Shown piece after piece: positions 28,697 through 37,778 of a stretch of DNA of 64,000 nt (within the stretch, counting starts at the first letter, position 1; every line of letters starts with the position of its first letter). Position numbers and translations under genes: made by a program. This DNA comes from Alphaproteobacteria bacterium (GTDB lineage Bacteria; Pseudomonadota; Alphaproteobacteria; Micropepsales; Micropepsaceae), in the NCBI GenBank assembly GCA_013389115.1, contig JACADY010000036.1:40143-104142 (forward strand). The letters run 5' to 3'. The notes under the pieces are model-generated. The model had not been told where the DNA came from and did no database searches. It saw only the letters and a list, made by a program, of their open reading frames with translations.

Positions 28697-30676
28697 ATGG
28701 CGGCAGGCGGAAATCCGATTGAGCGCGCGGCGGTGCAATTGGGCGCCGGCCGCTTCGCCGAGGCCAAGGCGATCCTTGAGGCAACGCTGCGCACGGCGCC
28801 CCGCGATGTCACTGCCTTGATGCTGGCGGGCATCGTTGCGGCAAAAATGGGCGATGCGGATGCCGCCCTTGCCTTTATGGAGCGGGCGGCCAAGGCTGAC
28901 CCCAACAATCCGCAGGCCTGCGCCAATTGGGGGGCCGCGCTCAACAAGGCCGGCAAGGTGAGCGCCGCGATCGAGGCCTATCGTGCCGCCATAGTGGCGG
29001 GGCCGGCCTATGTTCCGGCCTATGTCAATCTCGGCATCATCCTCACCGAGGAGGAGCGGTTTCCAGAGGCGATTGCGCTCTTGGAAACGGCCATCACCCT
29101 CGCGCCAGGCACGGCCGAGGGCCATCACAGCCTGGGCAATGCATTGATGCTGTCTGGCCGCCTGGATGAGGCGATCCGCTCCCTGGAGCGGGCGCTGGCA
29201 CTGAAGCCCGGCTTCCTCAATGCCATGAGCAACCTTGGCCTCGCCTATCTGAGAGCGTCTCGCTACACCGATGCGCTGCGCATGTTGAGCACGCTCTATG
29301 CCCGCGCGCCAGAGTTCAAGAATGCCCTTGGCCAACTCCTTCACGTGAAACATCAGCTTTGCGATTGGGAAGGTGAAGACGTGCTCATCGAGGCTTTGAT
29401 GCGCACAATCAGCGAGGAGCGCGTGACGCCGCCCGCCTTCCTCTTGCATTTTCCGATCGGGCCGTCGGACATCTTGCGGGCAACGAGAACCTATGCCCTC
29501 AAGGAACTGACGCTCAAGGCTCACGTCGCCCAACGAAGGCCGCACACACGAAACGAGAGCCCCCGCCTTCGGATTGGCTATCTCTCCGAGGACTTGCGCG
29601 AACATGCGCTCGCAAGGCTTGCAGTCGAAGTGTTTGAGCTGCACGACAAGAACCGCTTTGAAGTCTTTGCCTATTCCTCAGGGCGAAACGACGGCAGCAG
29701 CCTGCGCCGGCGGATCGAAGGGTCCGTCGATCACTTCATCGATGCGCGCATGATGGGGCGCGAGGAACTCGCCGGCCGCATCAAGGGAGACGACATCGCC
29801 ATCCTGATCGATCTTCAAGGCTATACCGGACAGGGCCGCCCGGGCGTTCTGGCAATGCGCCCGGCGGCGCTTCAGGTCAATTGGCTCGGCTACCCCTCGA
29901 CGATGGGCGCGCCCTGGATGGACTACATCATCGCCGATCCCGTTCTCATTCCAGAAGGCCATGAGGGGCACTACGCCGAAAAGGTCATCCGTCTCCCTGG
30001 CTCTTATCAGCCCAACGACCGTCAGCGGCACGCCTCGGAGCCGCGATCGCGCGCCGACTATGGCCTCCCCGAAGGCGCCTTCGTCTTTTGCAGCTTTAAC
30101 CAGACGGTAAAGATCACCCGCGAGGTCTTCCTCAGGTGGATGCGCATTCTGGAGGCCGTGCCCGGATCTGTTCTCTGGCTCATGGAGCGCTCCCTTGAGG
30201 CAAACGCCAATTTGAGGCGTGAAGCCGCGCGAGCGGGCATCGACCCCGCCCGCCTCATTTTTGCGACCCGCGCCTCCCAGGCCGATCACCTCGCCCGCTA
30301 CCGCATCGCCGATCTTGCTCTCGACACCATGCCCTACGGCTCGCACACGACGGGAAGCGACGCACTCTGGCTGGGCTGCCCGCTCATAACCTGCACACAG
30401 ACAAACACCTTTGCCGCCCGGGTGGCGGCAAGTCTGCTGCATGCCGCGGAGCTGCCCGACCTCGTGACCGCCGATCTTGATGCCTACGAGGCGCTCGCGA
30501 TCGCCCTTGCCACCGACAAGGAGCGCCTTGGCGCGCTGAAGGCCCGCCTGGCACAGGCACGCCCCCGTTGTGCGTTGTTCGACTCCCCACGTTTCGTGCG
30601 CGATCTGGAACGCGCCTATGCGACCATCTGGCACCGGTCTTTGTCGGGTCTGGCCCCGGATCACCTCACACTCTAA
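28697..30676 (+). CDS. TPR protein with GT41 (O-GlcNAc transferase/SPINDLY-like) domain
   Basis: 659 aa; N-terminal TPRs (YVPAYVNLGIILTEEERFPEAIALLE), C-terminal LRIGYLSEDLREHA, QVNWLGYPSTMGAPWMDYIIADPVLIPE, FCSFNQTVKI, DTMPYGSHTTGSDALWLGCPLIT. Confidence 0.9.
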   Translation: MAAGGNPIERAAVQLGAGRFAEAKAILEATLRTAPRDVTALMLAGIVAAKMGDADAALAFMERAAKADPNNPQACANWGAALNKAGKVSAAIEAYRAAIVAGPAYVPAYVNLGIILTEEERFPEAIALLETAITLAPGTAEGHHSLGNALMLSGRLDEAIRSLERALALKPGFLNAMSNLGLAYLRASRYTDALRMLSTLYARAPEFKNALGQLLHVKHQLCDWEGEDVLIEALMRTISEERVTPPAFLLHFPIGPSDILRATRTYALKELTLKAHVAQRRPHTRNESPRLRIGYLSEDLREHALARLAVEVFELHDKNRFEVFAYSSGRNDGSSLRRRIEGSVDHFIDARMMGREELAGRIKGDDIAILIDLQGYTGQGRPGVLAMRPAALQVNWLGYPSTMGAPWMDYIIADPVLIPEGHEGHYAEKVIRLPGSYQPNDRQRHASEPRSRADYGLPEGAFVFCSFNQTVKITREVFLRWMRILEAVPGSVLWLMERSLEANANLRREAARAGIDPARLIFATRASQADHLARYRIADLALDTMPYGSHTTGSDALWLGCPLITCTQTNTFAARVAASLLHAAELPDLVTADLDAYEALAIALATDKERLGALKARLAQARPRCALFDSPRFVRDLERAYATIWHRSLSGLAPDHLTL

Positions 30677-30721
30677 CGCCGCGGCGGTTGAGTCTTGGCA
30701 TGTGCTGTGCCAAGAGAAGTC

Positions 30722-32077
30722 ATGACACTCGTTCGTGACCTCGCCTCCGGCGCCAGGGATCAAGCGCGGGAAAAGGCCTCGGGCGGGGAAGGCGGCAAGC
30801 GATCCTCAGAGCCTGGGCGCCCCTTGCGCATCCTCATGCCGAGCTACCGTTCCGACCCCTTCACGGGGGGCCAGGGCGTTTATTTGCGCCACGTGACAAA
30901 GGCCCTCGCCGATCTGGGGCACAAGGTGGATGTGATTTCAGGACCGCCATATCCGCAATTGGACCAGCGTGTCGGCCTCATCAAGTTGCCCTCGCTCGAC
31001 CTCTATTCAAAGCCAAAGAACTGGCTGGGCGTTCCCTCCTATCCAAGCGCCGAAATCAGGGACTGGATCGATGTCGGTGAGTACTGGAGCCATGTCTTTG
31101 GCGGCTTTGGCGAGCCGCGTACCTTCGGCGCCCGCCTTGCCCGCTGGATGCGCTTGCATCGCGCCGACTACGACGTCGTTCACGACAATCAGACGCTCGC
31201 CTTTGGCCTCCTTGACATTGCGCGCATGGGCATACCTGTTGTCGGCACGCTGCACCATCCTATCACGATGGATCGGCGCATCGCCGTTGATCATGCGCCA
31301 AGCCTGAAACTGAAGCTGCTCATCATGCGTTGGTACTCGTTCCTCCGCATGCAGAAGAAAGTGGCGCGCCGATTGGCGGTCATCACGGTCGCATCCGAAA
31401 ACACGAAGAAAGACGCCGCACGGGACTTCGGCCTCGATCCGGCAGCGATGCATGTCATCTATCTCGGCATCGATGCGGAGCGCTTCCGACCCATGCCTGG
31501 CATCGAGCGCAGCAAGAGGCGGTTGATGGCGACGGCAAGCGCCGATGTACCCCTGAAGGGCCTTGTCTATCTCGTGCGCGCCTATGCGCTGCTGCTCAAG
31601 CGCTATCCCGATCTCGAACTCACTGTCGTCGGCCGATTGCGCGAAGGACCAACCGCACAACTCCTCAAGGAGTTGGGCATCATCGAGCGCGTGCGCTTTG
31701 TCTCCGGCCTCACCGATGAAGACATTGCGCGCCTCTACGCCGAAGCAACGATCGCCGTTGCGCCATCCGTCTATGAGGGGTTCGGGTTTCCGCCAGGCGA
31801 GGCCATGGCTTGCGGCGTTCCCGTCGTATCGACGACGGGCGGCTCGTTGCCGGAGATCGTGGGTGATGCCGGCTTGACCGTCCCACCCAAGGACTCAGAA
31901 GCGCTTGCCGCTGCCATAGCGCGACTGCTCGACGACGAGGCGCTGCGCACCGAAATGGGCGAACGCGGCCGCCGCCGTATCCATGAGAAGTTTCTTTGGT
32001 CGCGTACGGCGCAGGAGCTGACCGCGCTCTACCGGAACGTCATTGCCAATGCTGACGCTAGATCTCAACGCGCTTGA
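30722..32077 (+). CDS. Glycosyltransferase family 4 protein
   Basis: ORF 30695-32077, ATG 30722 likely; GGQGVYLRHVTKALADLGHKVDVISG and EATIAVAPSVYEGFGFPPGEAMACGVPVVSTTGGSLPEIVGDAG. Confidence 0.9.
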   Translation: MTLVRDLASGARDQAREKASGGEGGKRSSEPGRPLRILMPSYRSDPFTGGQGVYLRHVTKALADLGHKVDVISGPPYPQLDQRVGLIKLPSLDLYSKPKNWLGVPSYPSAEIRDWIDVGEYWSHVFGGFGEPRTFGARLARWMRLHRADYDVVHDNQTLAFGLLDIARMGIPVVGTLHHPITMDRRIAVDHAPSLKLKLLIMRWYSFLRMQKKVARRLAVITVASENTKKDAARDFGLDPAAMHVIYLGIDAERFRPMPGIERSKRRLMATASADVPLKGLVYLVRAYALLLKRYPDLELTVVGRLREGPTAQLLKELGIIERVRFVSGLTDEDIARLYAEATIAVAPSVYEGFGFPPGEAMACGVPVVSTTGGSLPEIVGDAGLTVPPKDSEALAAAIARLLDDEALRTEMGERGRRRIHEKFLWSRTAQELTALYRNVIANADARSQRA

Positions 32078-32768
32078 GCTGGGAAACGGACAAACGGCGC
32101 TCGACCTGGGTTGCGGCGCGGGCCGCCACCTCCACGCCATGTTCTATCATGCATACCTCACCGCGATCGGTGTCGATCTCGGTTTTGAGGATGTCGTGCG
32201 CACGCGAAAGGGCTTTGAGGCCTATCCCGACATCGAGCCAGGCTCGAACCGCCGTTTCGGCCTCGCCGTTGCGGACGCCACGAACCTCCCCCTTCCGGAC
32301 GGGAGCTTTGACGTCATCATTTGTTCTGAAGTACTGGAGCATGTCCCAGACTTCCGCCAGGTTCTTCGCGAGATTGTCCGTATACTGAAGCCAGGCGCAA
32401 GATTGGGTATCAGCGTTCCGCGCTTTACTCCTGAATATATGTGCTGGCTCCTGGAGGAGCGCTATCACCGCGCGCCGGGCGGCCATATCCGCATTTTTCG
32501 CACGAACACGCTTATCGATGAGGTGGAGCAGACGGGGCTTCGCCTATACAAGCGCCACTATGCGCATGGATTGCATTCACCCTATTGGTGGCTCCAATGT
32601 GCCCGCTGGGACGCGCGCACCACGGACTGGGCTGTCGCGTCCTATCGCAGGCTGCTCGAATGGGACATCCTCAAGCGGCCATGGCTGACAAGAACGGCAG
32701 AGACGCTGCTCAATCCCATCATGGGAAAAAGCACGGTGCTCTATTTCAGAAAGGCGTTGAGGGAGTAA
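32049..32768 (+). CDS. Class I SAM-dependent methyltransferase
   Basis: ALDLGCGAGRHLHAMF, FDVIICSEVLEHVPDFRQVLREIVRILKPGARLGIS; ORF opens with TTG at 32043, ATG at 32049; overlaps the GT4 end. Confidence 0.88.
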   Translation: MLTLDLNALELGNGQTALDLGCGAGRHLHAMFYHAYLTAIGVDLGFEDVVRTRKGFEAYPDIEPGSNRRFGLAVADATNLPLPDGSFDVIICSEVLEHVPDFRQVLREIVRILKPGARLGISVPRFTPEYMCWLLEERYHRAPGGHIRIFRTNTLIDEVEQTGLRLYKRHYAHGLHSPYWWLQCARWDARTTDWAVASYRRLLEWDILKRPWLTRTAETLLNPIMGKSTVLYFRKALRE

Positions 32769-33844
32769 TGGCGTTTGCAAGGCACGGGCTCATTGCGGAG
32801 GGGTTCTTCAATGGGGCGGTCGCCCGCATCCTTGAGCTTCAGCGCCCCGATGGCGCGATCCCGTGGTTCGACAACGGCGTATGGGACCCATGGAACCATA
32901 CGGAGTCGGCGATGGGCCTGTTGCTGGCGGGCCGCCGGGAAGAAGCCGATGCCTGCTTTGCCTATCTCCGCCAAACGCAAGAGAAAGACGGCTCGTGGTG
33001 GGCGGAATATGGCTCCGCTGTCAGCCTTGAGACGGGGCGTTATGAAGGTTCAGGCGATGAGCCCAAGCGGCGCGACACCAATTTCATCGCCTATCCGGCG
33101 GTCGGGCTCTGGCACCATTTCGTGTGTACGAAGGACAAGAGCTTTCTCCAAGACCATTGGCCCATGGTTCGCCGCGCCATTGCCTTCGTGTTGACCCTGC
33201 AATCGCCCGAAGGAGAAATCCGCTGGTGCGCGCCAGACCCGGCAACGCCGGAAGACGACGCGCTAGTGACGGGAAACGCCTCCATCTACAAGAGTCTTGA
33301 TTGCGCAATCGCGATCGCGGAAATGCTCAATGAAGACACGCAGGCATGGCGGCAGGCGCTTGCGCGTCTCGGGCAAGCCTTGCGCCAGAAGCCGCATCGC
33401 TTCGATCGCACCTGGGAGAAGAAGGACTACTTCTCCATGGACTGGTACTATCCCGTCCTTGCCGGCGCGGTCCGCGGCGCCCAGGCACGAAGGCGCCTTT
33501 CGCAACGCTGGAACGAGTTCATTGCAAAGGGCAAAGGCTGCCGCTGCGTCACCGGCCAGCCATGGGTCACCGTCGCCGAAAGCTGCGAACTCACCCTGGC
33601 GCTGCTCGCGGTGGGAGAAGCGGCGGCGGCGCGTGACCTCTTTTCCTGGCAGCATCAATGGCGGGCCGAGGACGGCTCCTACTGGATGGGCTGGCAATTT
33701 GAAATGAACCGGCCCTGGCCCGAGGAGCGTCCCGCCTGGACGGCGGCAGCGGCGATCCTGGCGGCGGACGCCCTGGAGCAGGCAACGCCCGCCTGCGGTC
33801 TCTTCACCCGTGCCTCAGCGTTTGACACGTTGCAGGACCCTTAA
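32768..33844 (+). CDS. Alpha/alpha-toroid (prenyltransferase/six-hairpin glycosidase-like) protein
   Basis: From ATG 32768; repeated helical-pair motifs (ILELQRPDGAIPWFDNGVWDPWNHTESAMGLLLAGRREEADACFAYLRQTQEKDGSWWAEYG). Confidence 0.68.
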   Translation: MAFARHGLIAEGFFNGAVARILELQRPDGAIPWFDNGVWDPWNHTESAMGLLLAGRREEADACFAYLRQTQEKDGSWWAEYGSAVSLETGRYEGSGDEPKRRDTNFIAYPAVGLWHHFVCTKDKSFLQDHWPMVRRAIAFVLTLQSPEGEIRWCAPDPATPEDDALVTGNASIYKSLDCAIAIAEMLNEDTQAWRQALARLGQALRQKPHRFDRTWEKKDYFSMDWYYPVLAGAVRGAQARRRLSQRWNEFIAKGKGCRCVTGQPWVTVAESCELTLALLAVGEAAAARDLFSWQHQWRAEDGSYWMGWQFEMNRPWPEERPAWTAAAAILAADALEQATPACGLFTRASAFDTLQDP

Positions 33845-34432
33845 GGAGCGCACCGCCGCAATCGGGCGGAACTGCCCGGATGCAAGCGCGCGCTCGTAGA
33901 TTTCGAAGGGCGGTCGCCCGCCATCGCGCGGGTCGGGGAAAACGTCGTGGATGAGAAGGACGCCGCCCTCCATCACATGCGGCACCCAGCCCTCATAGTC
34001 GGCAAAGGCCTGCGTGCGCGAATGGCCGCCATCGATGAAAAGGAAGGAGACGGGCGTGCGCCAGGCCGCGGCGATAACGGCCGAAGGTCCGATGACGGCG
34101 ATGACGCAATCCTCAAGTCCCGCCCGCCGAAGTGTACGGCGCAAAAAGGGAAGCGAATCCATGGCTCCCGTCTCGCTATCCCAGGTCTCAGGATCGTGAT
34201 GCTCCCAGCCCGGCTGCATTTCCTCCGAACCGCGATGGTGATCGACGGTGAAGAGGATCTGCCCTCCCTCCCGCGCACCCATGCCGATATAGACGCTTGA
34301 TTTCCCGCAATAGGTCCCGATTTCAAGCAAAGGCCCCAAGGATGCCGCGCTGCGGGCATGAACATAAAGGGCTTCGCCTTCGTCCTCGGCAAGAAACCCT
34401 TTGACGCTGGCGATATCGAGCGGAAGCTTCAT
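33815..34432 (-). CDS. Class I SAM-dependent methyltransferase (CmcI/MTase_24-like)
   Basis: 205 aa; LGPLLEIGTYCGKSSVYIGMGAREGGQILFTVDHH, SFLFIDGGHS...ADYEGWVPHVMEGGVLLIHDVFPDP. Confidence 0.8.
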   Translation of the reverse strand: MKLPLDIASVKGFLAEDEGEALYVHARSAASLGPLLEIGTYCGKSSVYIGMGAREGGQILFTVDHHRGSEEMQPGWEHHDPETWDSETGAMDSLPFLRRTLRRAGLEDCVIAVIGPSAVIAAAWRTPVSFLFIDGGHSRTQAFADYEGWVPHVMEGGVLLIHDVFPDPRDGGRPPFEIYERALASGQFRPIAAVRSLRVLQRVKR

Positions 34433-34579
34433 GTGCCGCTCAATGAAGTAAGAGAATTTGAAGGAAAGCGTAAGGCGTCATTAACCCTCCCGTCAGTCAA
34501 CCAATCCGAAACGGATCAAAGGCATGATGCGACCGAGCTAGTTTGCGCGGTGAAATCCGTGGGCAGTTGGAGTTAACAG

Positions 34580-34954
34580 ATGAAGGTCTTGATTGTCGAC
34601 GACTACAACACGATGCGCCGGATCATCCGGAATCTGTTGAACCAGATCGGTTACAACGATGTGGACGAGGCCGAGGACGGCAACGATGCGCTCAGCAAAT
34701 TGCGCACCAAGGACTATGGCCTTGTGATTTCCGATTGGAACATGGAGCCGATGACGGGCTTCGAGCTGCTTCAGCACGTGCGCAACGACGAAAAGCTGAA
34801 AAAGATGCCCTTCATCATGGTGACCGCCGAGTCGAAGACCGAAAACGTCATCGCGGCGAAGAAAGCCGGCGTCGACAACTACATCGTGAAGCCGTTCAAC
34901 GCGGCGACACTTCAGGCCAAGATCAACGCAGTGCTACCCAACGCCCCGAAATGA
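34580..34954 (+). CDS. cheY: Chemotaxis response regulator CheY
   Basis: 124 aa single receiver domain; MKVLIVDDYNTMRRIIRNLLNQIGYNDVDEAEDG, VISDWNMEPMTG, FIMVTAES, NYIVKPFNA. Confidence 0.93.
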   Translation: MKVLIVDDYNTMRRIIRNLLNQIGYNDVDEAEDGNDALSKLRTKDYGLVISDWNMEPMTGFELLQHVRNDEKLKKMPFIMVTAESKTENVIAAKKAGVDNYIVKPFNAATLQAKINAVLPNAPK

Positions 34955-35718
34955 CCCGAGCCCAAACACAAAAGCAGATCAACGACGAACAGTATTTCGC
35001 GTCGATCGAAGATGCCGTGATGCAAACGCCACGCGGCCGTTGGTTTCTGGCCGAATATGGCCGCCGCTGCCGCGCCATGGAAACCGAGCGTGTGCTTGAG
35101 GCCATTGGCCGCCTGCAAGAGCACATCTCGGATGACCGGGCAAACGCGCACATCGATATCCTGCGGCGCGAGTTGCAGGAAATGTCGGCGGCGATCGTCC
35201 AGACCCGCCGTGAAATCGCCAGCATCCGTCCGGACAGCGGTGGAGGCCCAAACCGCATCATGGCCGCAACGGAAGAACTCGATGCGATCGTGACGGCGAC
35301 CGAGCGCGCGACGACGGACATCCTCAGTTGTGCGGAAAAGCTGACCTCTCTCATGACGGATATGCGCGCCCGTGGCGCCGACCCTTCCGATTGCGAGACG
35401 ATCGAGAACATCACGACCGAGATATTTCTTGCCTGCTCGTTCCAGGACATCACCGGCCAGCGCACGACCAAGGTCGTCAATGTGCTGCGCTATCTGGAAC
35501 AGCGCGTGAATTCGATGATTGAGATCTGGGGTATCGAGAAGGAAGATGAGGATCGAGCCTCGCCACTGAAGAAGTCGGACGACGCCAGGCCCGACGCCCA
35601 CCTCCTGAACGGCCCCCAGCTGGAGGGTCAAGGTGTCAGTCAGGAAGACGTTGATGCCATGTTCGGTGGCCCCACCGGCCAGGCGAGCCAGGACGACATC
35701 GACAGCCTATTCCCTTAA
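34951..35718 (+). CDS. cheZ: Protein phosphatase CheZ
   Basis: From ATG 34951 (ATGA overlap with cheY); EIFLACSFQDITGQRTTKVVNVLRYLEQRVNSMIEIWG is the CheZ catalytic helix; C-terminal QDDIDSLFP CheY-binding tail. Confidence 0.9.
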   Translation: MTRAQTQKQINDEQYFASIEDAVMQTPRGRWFLAEYGRRCRAMETERVLEAIGRLQEHISDDRANAHIDILRRELQEMSAAIVQTRREIASIRPDSGGGPNRIMAATEELDAIVTATERATTDILSCAEKLTSLMTDMRARGADPSDCETIENITTEIFLACSFQDITGQRTTKVVNVLRYLEQRVNSMIEIWGIEKEDEDRASPLKKSDDARPDAHLLNGPQLEGQGVSQEDVDAMFGGPTGQASQDDIDSLFP

Positions 35719-35783
35719 GGCCGCAGGCGCGCCCGCTCGCATATTGACAAGCGGGCGCGCACTGCCTTCTGCTCATCGCCACG

Positions 35784-36680
35784 ATGAGCCCTCCGACTAT
35801 CGATACCTTCAGCTATGCCGCGCCAGGCGACCCCGCCTTGAAGCGCTTGGTCATCCGCCTTGTCGAGCGCTTGACGGGTCAGCCCCATCTCAAGCGCATG
35901 TACTTGGAAAACCAAGAAAATCCGCGCGCGGGAGAGACCTTCTGGGACGCCGCGGTCCGCCATTTGCGGCTCCACTTGCACCTATCTGGAGAAACACTCG
36001 ACGCCTGGCCCCGCAAAGGCCCCCTGATCGTGATCGCCAATCACCCCTTCGGGGTACTGGACGGCATTCTGATCAGCCACCTCGTTCACAAGGTGCGTCC
36101 AGACTTCAAGATTCTCACAAATGCGGTGCTCAACCGCGCGCCGGAGGTGCGCGACTGGCTCCTGCCGATTGAGTTTGCTGAGACCAAGGAGGCGCTCGCG
36201 GGAAATCTGAAAAGCCGGGCGGCGGCGCGCGATCACCTGCTCGCGGGCGGCTGTGTCGTGGTCTTTCCGGCGGGCGGCATTTCGACCTCGCGGCACCCGC
36301 TTTACGGCAAAGCCGTCGATGCGGATTGGGGCACATTCACGGCCGGCCTCGTGCATCAGGCAAAGGCAGACATCGCGCCTGTATTCTTTGCAGGACAGAA
36401 CAGCCGGCTCTTCCAGATCGCAAGCCATATGAGCATGACCCTGCGGCTGTCCCTCATCTTCAAGGAAGTGCATGACCGCATCGGATCGCAAATGGCGATC
36501 CGCATTGGCCGTGTCATACCCTACAAGGACTTGGCGGCGATCAAGGATCGCAAGGCGATGATGCGCATGCTGCGCCACCGCACCTATGCGCTCAGCGGCG
36601 ACCGCCGGCTATTGCTCAACGAGGACGAATCGATAGGCGCCGTTACGACGTCCACTGATCCCGCTCACGGCGCGACGTGA
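35784..36680 (+). CDS. Lysophospholipid acyltransferase family protein
   Basis: 298 aa; LIVIANHPFGVLDGILISHLV (NHxxxxD-like), CVVVFPAGGIST. Confidence 0.82.
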   Translation: MSPPTIDTFSYAAPGDPALKRLVIRLVERLTGQPHLKRMYLENQENPRAGETFWDAAVRHLRLHLHLSGETLDAWPRKGPLIVIANHPFGVLDGILISHLVHKVRPDFKILTNAVLNRAPEVRDWLLPIEFAETKEALAGNLKSRAAARDHLLAGGCVVVFPAGGISTSRHPLYGKAVDADWGTFTAGLVHQAKADIAPVFFAGQNSRLFQIASHMSMTLRLSLIFKEVHDRIGSQMAIRIGRVIPYKDLAAIKDRKAMMRMLRHRTYALSGDRRLLLNEDESIGAVTTSTDPAHGAT

Positions 36681-37144
36681 AGGCGCTCGGCCTCGGCCTG
36701 AAGTATGGCGATGATCGCATCGAGCTGTCGGTTCATCGCAGGATCAAGCGCCCGCAGAAGCCTTGCCTCGATCGACAGCGCAAGGGGCGCGATCTCCGCA
36801 TAGACGCTTTCCCCTTGCGCCGTGAGCGATAGCCGCCTCACCCTGCCATCATTGCCATCTCTGAGGCGCGCGATCCGCCCCTGCGACATGAGCCGCGAGA
36901 CGGCCCGGCTGACCTGAACCTTGTCCATGGCAGTGCGCTCCGCGATCTCGTTCGCAGAGAGGCCCGGATATCGGCCAAGCGCGGCCATCACGCGCCATTC
37001 GGGTATCGAAAGCTGGAACCGTCGTGAGTAGAGCCGCGCGATCGCCGTCGAAATCGTGTTGGTGAGCACTGAAAGCCGGTAGGGCAAGAAGCGCTCGAGC
37101 TCGAGGCTCGCGCTATCGCAAGTCGCCGATGTGTCAGCCGGCAT
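36665..37144 (-). CDS. MarR family transcriptional regulator
   Basis: Winged-helix IPEWRVMAALGRYPGLSANEIAERTAMDKVQVSRAVSRLMSQGRIARLRDGNDGRVRRLSLTAQG; likely ATG 37144 overlapping the maiA stop. Confidence 0.88.
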   Translation of the reverse strand: MPADTSATCDSASLELERFLPYRLSVLTNTISTAIARLYSRRFQLSIPEWRVMAALGRYPGLSANEIAERTAMDKVQVSRAVSRLMSQGRIARLRDGNDGRVRRLSLTAQGESVYAEIAPLALSIEARLLRALDPAMNRQLDAIIAILQAEAERLHVAP

Positions 37145-37778
37145 CGGGCTGCCTCTCTGGCGCGGCATCGGCAAAGGCCGGAAGCGCACGCAAGGCTTCA
37201 TCGATACGCTTCAAGACAGGATAGGGATCAAGCGCAATCGAGAAGCGTCGCGCGTTGAAGACCTGCGGAACGAGAAACACATCGGCCATCGTCACGCTGT
37301 TGCCGTGACAATAGTGACCGGTGAGCGGCGAGCGCGCCAGCATGGTTTCGAGTGCTGAGAATCCTGTCTCGATCCAATGCCCATACCAGCGCGAAACGGC
37401 ATGGGCGGGAAGCCCGGCCTCTCGTTCGAGATACTGACGCACCCGAAGATTGTTGAGTGGATGGATGTCGCAAGCGATGACCGCTGAAAGCGCGCGCACG
37501 CGTGCCCGTTCCGCGCTGTCGAATGGTAGAAGCGGCGGATCGGGATAGCGTTCGTTGAGGTACTCGATGATCGCCAGAGACTGCGTCAGCACCGCGCCAT
37601 GATCTTCGAGCACGGGCACGAGCTCCTGCGGATTGAGCGCCTGGAAGCCGGGCAAATGCTGTTGCCCACCTTCCCGAGTGAGATGAACGGGGAACACCTC
37701 CGGCGCGAGTCCTTTGAGATTGAGCGCGATCCTGACCCGAAAGGCGGCCGATGAATGCGCGTAGCTCCAGAGTTTCAC
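37134..37778 (-). CDS. maiA: Maleylacetoacetate isomerase
   Basis: 214 aa zeta-class GST-like; MKLWSYAHSSAAFRVRIALNLKG, VPVLEDHGAVLTQSLAIIEYLNERYP; in homogentisate operon. Confidence 0.92.
   Translation of the reverse strand: MKLWSYAHSSAAFRVRIALNLKGLAPEVFPVHLTREGGQQHLPGFQALNPQELVPVLEDHGAVLTQSLAIIEYLNERYPDPPLLPFDSAERARVRALSAVIACDIHPLNNLRVRQYLEREAGLPAHAVSRWYGHWIETGFSALETMLARSPLTGHYCHGNSVTMADVFLVPQVFNARRFSIALDPYPVLKRIDEALRALPAFADAAPERQPDAG

Noticed and set aside
27701-29644. 647-aa minus-strand ORF antisense to the hydrolase and GT41 genes
   Set aside because: Opposes two clear coding genes; composition typical of antisense frames.
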